Positions 57,089 through 64,000 of a DNA stretch of 64,000 bases are shown piece after piece. The stretch is from contig LIQB01000006.1 in assembly GCA_001411745.2 (NCBI GenBank), positions 1 to 64,000 of the forward strand, read 5' to 3'. Numbering within the stretch: the stretch's first letter is position 1; every line of letters starts with the position of its first letter. The position numbers were made by a program, and so were the translations under genes. Under the pieces are notes generated by a model. The model saw only the letters and a list, made by a program, of their open reading frames with translations. It was not told the DNA's origin and made no database searches. Source of the stretch: Psychrobacter glacincola. GTDB taxonomy: Bacteria > Pseudomonadota > Gammaproteobacteria > Pseudomonadales > Moraxellaceae.

Positions 57089-58468
57089 ATGGGCAATAAT
57101 TACAACTTCAAAGGTGGTAAGCTCATCACTGACTGGCGACCTGAAGTAGAAGAGTTTTGGGAAGGAGGCGGCAAAAAAGTCGCTCGTAGAAATTTATGGA
57201 TATCCATTCCATCGTTGCTATTGGCATTTGCAGTATGGATGGTATGGAGTGCCGTCATCGTCCGTCTGCCAGAGATTGGTTTTGATTTTGATGATGGACA
57301 GTTGTTTTGGCTCGCCGCGCTGCCCGGACTATCAGGTGCAACGCTGCGAATTTTTTATTCTTTTATGGTGCCTATCTTTGGTGGGCGACGTTGGACAGCG
57401 ATATCTACCTTATCCCTGTTAATCCCAGCATTATGGATGGGCTTTGCGGTTCAGAACCCTGATACGCCATTTATGATATTTGCCATCATTGCCCTACTTT
57501 GTGGCTTCGGTGGTGGTAACTTTGCCTCCTCCATGTCCAACATCTCGTTCTTCTTTCCAAAAGCAGAACAGGGCACTGCTCTTGGGCTAAACGCGGGTTT
57601 GGGTAACCTTGGCGTGTCGGTGATGCAGTTCGTTGTACCGATGATTATATTGGTAGCAGCCTTTGGTAGCTTAGGCGGCGACCCACAAGTCTCTGCAAGC
57701 GGTCAGCTGTTTTATCTACAAAATGCAGGCTTTATTTGGGTACCCTTCATTCTGCTATTTTCAGCACTGGCATGGTTTGGCATGAACGATATTGCCACTG
57801 CTAAAGCTTCTTTTAAAGATCAATCCGTTATCTTTAAACGCAAACATAACTGGATCATGTGTATCCTATATATGGCGACCTTTGGCTCGTTCATTGGTTT
57901 TTCAGCCGCGTTTCCGATGCTGATTAAAAACTCATTTCCTGCCATTGATGCGCTTAAATTTGCCTTCTTGGGTCCTTTAGTTGGTGCGCTATTTCGCCCT
58001 TTAGGTGGCTGGATATCTGATAAAACCAGTGGCGCAAAAGTGACTTTTTGGAACTATATCGTGATGGTATTGGCGGTAGTAGCGGTGATGTATTTCCTCC
58101 CTAGCGAGACTCATGAGGGCAGCTTTGTCGGCTACTTCATCTCCTTTATGGTGCTGTTTATTACCACAGGTATCGGTAATGGCTCTACCTTTACCATGAT
58201 TCCCGTTATCTTCAGAACCTTTCATGAACGCCTTGAACCTCAAAAAGCAGGTACAGAGGACTTGTTTGTCGAGATACGTAAAGAATCAGCAGCAGTGGTT
58301 GGCTTTACCTCAGCGATAGCGGCCTATGGCGCATTCTTTGTCCCAAAAATGTTTGGTTCAGGATTGGGTGTTGATGGTACTTTTATCGCTTTAATTGTCT
58401 TTTATGTTCTCTGTATTGTGTTGACATGGTGGTATTACAGTCGCCCTAATGCTGAGATTCCTTGCTAA
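57089..58468 (+). CDS. nitrate/nitrite antiporter (NarK family), second copy
   Basis: With the ATG at 57089 (GTGAGGAA just upstream; a GTG at 57077 lies inside it) the protein has 459 residues and 12 helices. The nitrate signatures are LGLNAGLGNLGVSVMQFV (about 166-183) and, later, EIRKESAAVVGFTSAIAAYG in a divergent form. The N-terminal region KLITDWRPEVEEFWE is typical of NarK2/NarU-type nitrite exporters. It directly precedes narG and should exchange nitrite for nitrate during respiration, complementing the first copy, which resembles proton symporters. Confidence 0.9.
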   Translation: MGNNYNFKGGKLITDWRPEVEEFWEGGGKKVARRNLWISIPSLLLAFAVWMVWSAVIVRLPEIGFDFDDGQLFWLAALPGLSGATLRIFYSFMVPIFGGRRWTAISTLSLLIPALWMGFAVQNPDTPFMIFAIIALLCGFGGGNFASSMSNISFFFPKAEQGTALGLNAGLGNLGVSVMQFVVPMIILVAAFGSLGGDPQVSASGQLFYLQNAGFIWVPFILLFSALAWFGMNDIATAKASFKDQSVIFKRKHNWIMCILYMATFGSFIGFSAAFPMLIKNSFPAIDALKFAFLGPLVGALFRPLGGWISDKTSGAKVTFWNYIVMVLAVVAVMYFLPSETHEGSFVGYFISFMVLFITTGIGNGSTFTMIPVIFRTFHERLEPQKAGTEDLFVEIRKESAAVVGFTSAIAAYGAFFVPKMFGSGLGVDGTFIALIVFYVLCIVLTWWYYSRPNAEIPC

Positions 58469-58530
58469 AGCAGCCTTGTATAAATCATTCTTTGAAAACA
58501 GATTTTCAAATTAAAAACATCTCTCTTTAT

Positions 58531-58570
58531 AGTGCTACTTGCCAGCGTAAGTAGCACTTTTTTTATTTTT
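58531..58570 (+). terminator. intrinsic terminator after the second narK
   Basis: AGTGCTACTT-GCCAGCGT-AAGTAGCACT is a perfect 10-bp stem followed by T7. It separates the transporter from narG, so narG needs its own promoter. Confidence 0.92.
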
Positions 58571-58650
58571 ACCAATCCATATTCTGCTTGTAAATAAGCC
58601 CGACTTATAAATACGTAACGATTTTTTAAGCAAATTTTATCATTTACCGC

Positions 58651-58666
58651 TACTACTAAGGTGGTA
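58651..58666. promoter_or_regulatory. candidate NarL 7-2-7 site upstream of narG
   Basis: TACTACT-AA-GGTGGTA has the 7-2-7 inverted layout that phosphorylated NarL prefers. It departs from the heptamer consensus at one position in the left half and two in the right. It lies about 150 bases before the narG ATG. Confidence 0.45.
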
Positions 58667-58816
58667 GTGCTCTGCTCATGTTAGCGGATAGCAAGAGGGC
58701 GATGGCTTACTTAAAATAATACCATCGAAAAACATTTACAGCTTGGGCAAAGGGTTGTTTTTACCACGCCATTCAGCTTTAGATACCCCATAGGCAATAA
58801 TACAGAGGATAGTGAA

Positions 58817-61800
58817 ATGAGCCATTTACTCGACCAATTCCGTTTTTTTAAACGTAAAAAGGGCGAATTCTCCGATGGGCATGGTGAGACGCGCGACGAG
58901 TCTCGTGACTGGGAAAATGTGTATCGTAGCCGTTGGCAGTATGACAAAGTCGTGCGTTCAACGCATGGGGTCAACTGTACTGGCTCTTGCTCATGGAAAA
59001 TTTACGTAAAAAACGGCTTGGTCACGTGGGAGACGCAGCAAACTGACTATCCTGAAACCCGCCCAGACTTACCGAACCACGAACCGCGCGGCTGTCCTCG
59101 TGGCGCAAGTTATAGCTGGTACATGTATTCAGCGAACCGTGTGAAATACCCTAAAGTACGTAAGCCGCTTCTAAAATTATGGCGTGAAGCCAAAGCGCAG
59201 TATCCTGATCCAGTCGATGCTTGGGGCAGCATTGTCCAAGACCCTATCAAAGCAGAACAGTATAAATCCAAGCGCGGTTTGGGCGGTTTTATTCGCTCAA
59301 CGTGGGCGGAAGTTAATGAAATCATCGCCGCTAGTAATGTCTATACCGCCAAAACTTTTGGTCCTGATCGTATCGTTGGCTTCTCTCCGATTCCTGCGAT
59401 GTCGATGGTCAGTTACGCGGCAGGTAGTCGCTATTTATCACTTATCGGCGGTGTTTGCTTATCTTTCTATGATTGGTATTGTGACCTGCCGCCAGCCTCG
59501 CCAATGGTTTGGGGCGAGCAGACTGACGTGCCAGAATCAGCCGATTGGTATAACTCTGATTATATTATTGCCTGGGGTTCAAACGTTCCGCAAACGCGTA
59601 CACCAGACGCGCATTTCTTTACCGAAGTTCGTTATAAGGGTACCAAAACAGTCTCAATCACCCCTGACTATGCTGAAGTCTCTAAATTAACTGATTTATG
59701 GCTTAACCCTAAACAAGGTACTGACGCAGCGGTCGCACAAGCATTCTGTCATGTCATTATCAAAGAATTTTATCTTAAGCAGCCAAGTGACTATTTCTTA
59801 GATTACGCCAAACGCTATACCGATTTACCAGTCCTTGTGATGCTAGAAGGTGAAGAAGGCGCACGCCGTGCTGGTCGCTATCTACGCGCTTCTGACTTAA
59901 TCGATAATTTAGGTCAAGAAAACAATCCTGAATGGAAAACCATCGGTCTAAATAGTGATGGTGAACTGGTCTCTCCACTCGGCTCGATTGGCTATCGTTG
60001 GGGCGAAAAAGGCAAATGGAATCTTGAACAAAAAAATGGCACCACAGGCGCAGATATTGACCTAACGCTGACTTTAAAAGACAGCAATGAGACCTGCAAA
60101 GTCGGCTTTGATTACTTTGGTCATGTAGATCATCCGCATTTCACCTCGGTACCGGGCGAAGCAATACAGCAAAAAACCGTCCCCTGTAAAACCATTACTT
60201 TAGCCGATGGCAGCACCGCTATCGTCGCCACTGTATTTGATCTAACCGTTGCCAACCTTGGCGTGGATAATGGTGTTGGCGGCGAGCATGTCACCGACGA
60301 CTATAACGATGCCACCGTACCGGGCACGCCTGCTTGGCAAGAAGTCATCACCGGACTAAGCCGTGAGCGCGTCATCCAAGTCGCACGTGAGTTCGCGGAG
60401 AATGCTCATAAAACTCATGGTAAATCGATGATTATCATCGGCGCGGGTATGAACCACTGGTATCACCTAGACATGAACTATCGCGGCGTGATTAACATGC
60501 TGATGCTATGTGGTTGTATCGGTAAATCTGGCGGCGGCTGGGCGCATTATGTTGGGCAAGAAAAACTGCGTCCTCAAACGGGTTGGTTGCCATTGGCCTT
60601 TGCGCTTGATTGGCATCGTCCGCCGCGTCATATGAACGGCACGAGCTTCTTTTACAATCACAGCTCACAGTGGCGTCACGAAACCATTTCTGCCCATGAG
60701 ATACTCTCGCCTCTCGTCGATAAAAAGTTCTTCCCTGAGCATATGCTTGATTACAACATTCAAGCAGAACGCGCAGGCTGGTTGCCTTCAGCACCACAAT
60801 TAAACCGCAATCCACTGACCATCGCTGCCAAAGCCAAAGAAAGCGGCAAAGGCGTGGAAGAATATGTGGTCGATTCTCTCGAAGATGGCAGCTTACGCTT
60901 TGCTTGTGAATCACCTGATAACCCAGCCAACTTCCCTCGCAACATGTTTATCTGGCGCTCAAACCTATTGGGCTCATCAGGTAAAGGTCATGAATATATG
61001 CTGCATTATTTCTTGGGCACCAAAAACGGCTTGCTCAATAAAGAAAATGCAGAAGGTCACCTGCAACCAAAAGAAGTCGATTGGGTAGAAAAAGGCCCTA
61101 CTGGTAAATTAGACTTGGTTGTCACGTTAGACTTCCGTATGTCTTCTACCTGTTTGTATTCTGACATCGTACTACCGACTGCAACGTGGTACGAAAAAGA
61201 TGACATGAATACTTCAGACATGCATCCATTTATTCACCCATTAACCGCCGCGACTGACCCTGCGTGGGAATCTAAGACCGATTGGGAAATTTATAAAGGA
61301 ATTGCCAAGAGCTTCTCTGAAGTCTCAAAAGGTCATTTAGGTGTTGAAACTGACGTTGTCACTTTGCCGATGCAACATGACACCCCAGGTGAGTTGGCAC
61401 AACCATTTGGTGGCACTGACTGGAAAACGGCTGGCGAAAAACCTGTACCGGGTAAAAACTGCCCAATGATTAAAGTGGTTGAGCGTGACTATCCGAGCAC
61501 TTATAAAAAGTTCACTTCTATGGGTCCTGCCTTAGAAAAACTGGGCAATGGCTCAAAAGGCTTGAATTGGGACATGAAAACCGAGGTCAAACAGCTGGGG
61601 GATTTAAACCACCGCGTGACTGAAACGGGTATCTCTGAAGGCAGACCACGTCTCGATACAGCCATTAATGCTTCTGAGATGATTTTGATGCTCGCGCCTG
61701 AGACCAATGGTCATGTCGCCGTAAAAGGATGGAGCGCGCTCTCTGAATTTACTGGTCGCGACCATACTCATCTTGCCAAATCTAGCGAGCACGAAAAAAT

Positions 61801-62575
61801 CCGCTTTAAAGATATCGTCGCACAGCCGCGAAAAATTATCTCAAGCCCGACATGGTCAGGTATTGAGTCGGATCAGGTCAGTTATAACGCTGGTTATACC
61901 AACGTCCATGAGCTGATTCCATGGCGTACGATTACTGGTCGCCAGCAGTTTTATCAAGACCATCCTTGGATGCAGGCGTTTGGTGAGCAAATGCAGCAGT
62001 ATCGTCCACCTATCGATACCAAGACCACTGAGCTGCTCAAAGACGCTAAACCAAATGGCAATAAAGAGATTGTACTGAACTTCTTAACACCGCACCAAAA
62101 ATGGGGCATCCACAGTACCTACTCTGAAAACTTGCTGATGCTGACCCTAAGTCGCGGTGGACCTTGTGTCTGGATGTCAGAAGTCGATGCGCAAAAAGCC
62201 GGCATCGTCGATAACGATTGGATTGAGCTGTTCAATGCCAATGGGGCAATCACTGCCCGTGCTATCGTTAGCCAGCGGGTCAAAGAAGGCATGACCATGA
62301 TGTATCACGCCCAAGAAAAACTGGTCAATATTCCCGGTTCTGAGCAAACAGGCACGCGCGGCGGTATCCATAATTCGGTCACTCGGACGATTTTGAAACC
62401 GACGCATATGATTGGCAGCTATGCCCAGCAGTCTTATGGCTTTAACTATTATGGCACCGTCGGTTGTAACCGTGATGAATTTGTCGTGATTCGTAAAATG
62501 TCAAAAATCGACTGGCTAGAAGACAAACCCGATAACGAATTGCCACGTCCGTTACCAACCAGCATTGAAGGGTAA
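58817..62575 (+). CDS. narG: respiratory nitrate reductase alpha subunit NarG
   Basis: The 1252-residue molybdo-bis-MGD catalytic subunit faces the cytosol. The FS0 iron-sulfur site is present as THGVNCTGSCSWKIYVKNG with a later Cys in PRGCPRG (about 88-96). SFYDWYCDLPPASP (about 216-229) carries the Asp that ligates molybdenum. The C-terminal cofactor-binding region includes HSTYSENLLMLTLSRGGPC and NYYGTVGCNRDEFV. No Tat twin-arginine motif is expected beyond the vestigial N-terminus. It reduces nitrate to nitrite with electrons from NarH. Confidence 0.98.
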   Translation: MSHLLDQFRFFKRKKGEFSDGHGETRDESRDWENVYRSRWQYDKVVRSTHGVNCTGSCSWKIYVKNGLVTWETQQTDYPETRPDLPNHEPRGCPRGASYSWYMYSANRVKYPKVRKPLLKLWREAKAQYPDPVDAWGSIVQDPIKAEQYKSKRGLGGFIRSTWAEVNEIIAASNVYTAKTFGPDRIVGFSPIPAMSMVSYAAGSRYLSLIGGVCLSFYDWYCDLPPASPMVWGEQTDVPESADWYNSDYIIAWGSNVPQTRTPDAHFFTEVRYKGTKTVSITPDYAEVSKLTDLWLNPKQGTDAAVAQAFCHVIIKEFYLKQPSDYFLDYAKRYTDLPVLVMLEGEEGARRAGRYLRASDLIDNLGQENNPEWKTIGLNSDGELVSPLGSIGYRWGEKGKWNLEQKNGTTGADIDLTLTLKDSNETCKVGFDYFGHVDHPHFTSVPGEAIQQKTVPCKTITLADGSTAIVATVFDLTVANLGVDNGVGGEHVTDDYNDATVPGTPAWQEVITGLSRERVIQVAREFAENAHKTHGKSMIIIGAGMNHWYHLDMNYRGVINMLMLCGCIGKSGGGWAHYVGQEKLRPQTGWLPLAFALDWHRPPRHMNGTSFFYNHSSQWRHETISAHEILSPLVDKKFFPEHMLDYNIQAERAGWLPSAPQLNRNPLTIAAKAKESGKGVEEYVVDSLEDGSLRFACESPDNPANFPRNMFIWRSNLLGSSGKGHEYMLHYFLGTKNGLLNKENAEGHLQPKEVDWVEKGPTGKLDLVVTLDFRMSSTCLYSDIVLPTATWYEKDDMNTSDMHPFIHPLTAATDPAWESKTDWEIYKGIAKSFSEVSKGHLGVETDVVTLPMQHDTPGELAQPFGGTDWKTAGEKPVPGKNCPMIKVVERDYPSTYKKFTSMGPALEKLGNGSKGLNWDMKTEVKQLGDLNHRVTETGISEGRPRLDTAINASEMILMLAPETNGHVAVKGWSALSEFTGRDHTHLAKSSEHEKIRFKDIVAQPRKIISSPTWSGIESDQVSYNAGYTNVHELIPWRTITGRQQFYQDHPWMQAFGEQMQQYRPPIDTKTTELLKDAKPNGNKEIVLNFLTPHQKWGIHSTYSENLLMLTLSRGGPCVWMSEVDAQKAGIVDNDWIELFNANGAITARAIVSQRVKEGMTMMYHAQEKLVNIPGSEQTGTRGGIHNSVTRTILKPTHMIGSYAQQSYGFNYYGTVGCNRDEFVVIRKMSKIDWLEDKPDNELPRPLPTSIEG

Positions 62576-62597
62576 AGCTGTTTCTTCTATCGAAAAA

Positions 62598-62617
62598 ATA
62601 TCCTGATTTCAGGATAT
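62598..62617 (+). promoter_or_regulatory. hairpin between narG and narH
   Basis: ATATCCTG-ATTT-CAGGATAT is an 8-bp stem in the 92-base gap. No T run follows, so it is more likely an mRNA processing or stability element than a terminator. Confidence 0.45.
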
Positions 62618-62667
62618 CTAGGAAGAACATAAAGTTGCTTTTTTACTATTATTTGGAGCACAGATCC

Positions 62668-64000
62668 ATGAAAATTCGTTCGCAAGTCGGCATGGTGCTT
62701 AACCTTGATAAATGTATCGGTTGTCACACCTGCTCAGTCACCTGTAAAAACGTCTGGACCAGCCGTGAAGGTATGGAGTATGCGTGGTTTAACAACGTTG
62801 AATCAAAACCCGGTATCGGCTACCCCAAAGAGTGGGAAAACCAAACCAAATGGAAAGGCGGTTGGATACGCAATGCCAATGGCACTATCAATCCGCGTAT
62901 CGGCGGTAAGTTCAGAGTACTCGCCAATATCTTTGCTAACCCTGACCTGCCAGAGATTGATGACTATTACGAGCCGTTTGATTTCGATTATCAGCATCTA
63001 CATACCGCCCCTATCAGCAACCATCAACCTATCGCCCGCCCGCGCTCAGCCATCACTGGCAAGCGTATGCAAAAGATTGAATGGGGTCCTAACTGGGAAG
63101 AAATCCTCGGCTCAGAGTTTGAAAAACGTCGCAAAGATAAGAACTTTGACAACATTCAAGCGGAGATTTATGGCGAGTACGAAAACACCTTTATGATGTA
63201 TTTGCCACGTCTGTGCGAGCATTGCTTGAACCCTACTTGTGTGGCGTCATGCCCAAGTGGCGCGATTTATAAGCGTGAAGAAGACGGCATTGTCTTGATT
63301 GACCAAGAAAAATGTCGCGGCTGGCGCATGTGTATCTCAGGCTGCCCGTATAAAAAGATTTACTACAACTGGAAGTCGGGGAAATCTGAAAAATGCATCT
63401 TCTGTTATCCCCGTATTGAAGCCGGCTTGCCGACCGTTTGTTCAGAAACCTGTGTTGGTCGTATCCGCTACTTGGGCGTACTGCTTTATGACGCGGACAA
63501 AATCGCTGAAGCAGCAAGCACCCCTAACGAGCAAGACCTTTATCAAGCACAGTTAGACGTATTTTTAGATCCAAATGACCCTGCTGTTATCGCCCAAGCA
63601 TTAAAAGACGGTGTACCGCAATCTGTCATTGATTCAGCGCAGCGCTCACCAGTTTATAAGCTGGCGATGGATTGGAAACTTGCGCTACCGCTACACCCTG
63701 AATACCGAACGCTACCGATGGTTTGGTATGTACCGCCATTATCACCGATTCAAAATGCTGCTGAAGCAGGCAAAGTCGGTATGGATGGTTTGATTCCAGA
63801 TGTCGACAGCTTACGTATTCCACTGCGCTATTTAGCAAACATGCTTACCGCAGGTGATGAAGAACCAGTTCGTCTAGCATTGAAGCGCCTACTTGCTATG
63901 CGTAGCTACAAGCGTATGCAATTGGTTGAAAAACAAGAAGTCCAAAGTATCTTGGATGATGTCGGTTTGACCAAGCTGCAAGTGGAAGAAATGTATCGCT
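62668..64000 (+). CDS. narH: respiratory nitrate reductase beta subunit NarH (partial at right end)
   Basis: The gene starts at ATG 62668, 8 bases after TGGAGCA, and runs off the window with 444 codons visible. The four iron-sulfur binding groups are seen: LDKCIGCHTCSVTCKNVW (about 14-31), LCEHCLNPTCVASCPSGA (about 183-200), EKCRGWRMCISGCPYKK (about 216-232; Trp replaces the third Cys, as in NarH, giving the 3Fe-4S cluster), and EKCIFCYPRIEAGLPTVCSE (about 242-261). It passes electrons from NarI to NarG. narJ and narI presumably follow. Confidence 0.97.
   Translation, partial: MKIRSQVGMVLNLDKCIGCHTCSVTCKNVWTSREGMEYAWFNNVESKPGIGYPKEWENQTKWKGGWIRNANGTINPRIGGKFRVLANIFANPDLPEIDDYYEPFDFDYQHLHTAPISNHQPIARPRSAITGKRMQKIEWGPNWEEILGSEFEKRRKDKNFDNIQAEIYGEYENTFMMYLPRLCEHCLNPTCVASCPSGAIYKREEDGIVLIDQEKCRGWRMCISGCPYKKIYYNWKSGKSEKCIFCYPRIEAGLPTVCSETCVGRIRYLGVLLYDADKIAEAASTPNEQDLYQAQLDVFLDPNDPAVIAQALKDGVPQSVIDSAQRSPVYKLAMDWKLALPLHPEYRTLPMVWYVPPLSPIQNAAEAGKVGMDGLIPDVDSLRIPLRYLANMLTAGDEEPVRLALKRLLAMRSYKRMQLVEKQEVQSILDDVGLTKLQVEEMYR

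Overview
The window looks like chromosomal DNA of a gammaproteobacterium in the Moraxellaceae, most likely Psychrobacter. This is inferred from overall protein character (class C beta-lactamase, Csu-type pilus, oleate hydratase, Nar and Kdp arrangement), moderate AT-richness and the abundance of small MITE-like repeats. No database search was possible. Most genes are ordinary and intact. Between them lie scars of mobile DNA: three decayed copies of one Fic gene, two kinds of TA-flanked miniature element, a 3' half tRNA and two facing pseudogenes.

Layout. 1-5.6 kb: the end of an alcohol dehydrogenase, a Bcr/CflA efflux pump with its TetR regulator and operator, a lipoprotein, ampC, and a small serine resolvase. 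5.8-10.6 kb: a four-gene archaic chaperone-usher (Csu-type) pilus operon on the minus strand, bracketed by ~90-bp direct repeats. 11.1-11.7 kb: a fic remnant split by a 104-bp MITE. 11.9-20.2 kb: the complete kdpFABCDE potassium uptake system, including the 26-codon kdpF, followed by a DUF3124 lipoprotein. 20.9-23.2 kb: an eroded island with a fic pseudogene, the 3' half of tRNA-Val(GAC), and broken DUF2938 and merR genes.

23.9-27.8 kb: a zinc locus. A perfect Zur-type palindrome precedes a ZnuD-like TonB receptor and a histidine-rich AztD-like lipoprotein. 28.1-33.9 kb: a redox cluster (nitroreductase, two pirins, GNAT, YoaK/DUF1275, FMN reductase, DoxX, LysR). Two near-identical copies of a candidate LysR operator precede its two leftward gene groups. 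34.2-38 kb: rluF, a third fic remnant, and small secreted or unknown proteins. 38.2-42.5 kb: a probable copper group (DUF2946 protein, OprC-like TonB receptor, SafE-like membrane protein with a repeated MNHEQ tail). 42.5-45.9 kb: a histidine kinase and a double-receiver regulator. 46.5-52 kb: lipoprotein, oleate hydratase, LysR with an old-yellow-enzyme reductase, and a DUF1971 protein.

52.2-64 kb: the nitrate respiration locus, in the order narK-type transporter, narL and narX (minus strand), second narK-type transporter, narG, and narH running off the end. NarX/NarL would sense nitrate and drive the transporters and reductase; one candidate 7-2-7 NarL site lies upstream of narG.

The observations most worth a second look are the Zur-box/ZnuD/AztD-like lipoprotein pair, the duplicated LysR operator, the GGGCGTGTCC element together with its collapsed hairpin derivative that supplies a stop codon, the tRNA-Val scar, and the MITE insertion whose empty site survives in a paralogous copy in the same window.
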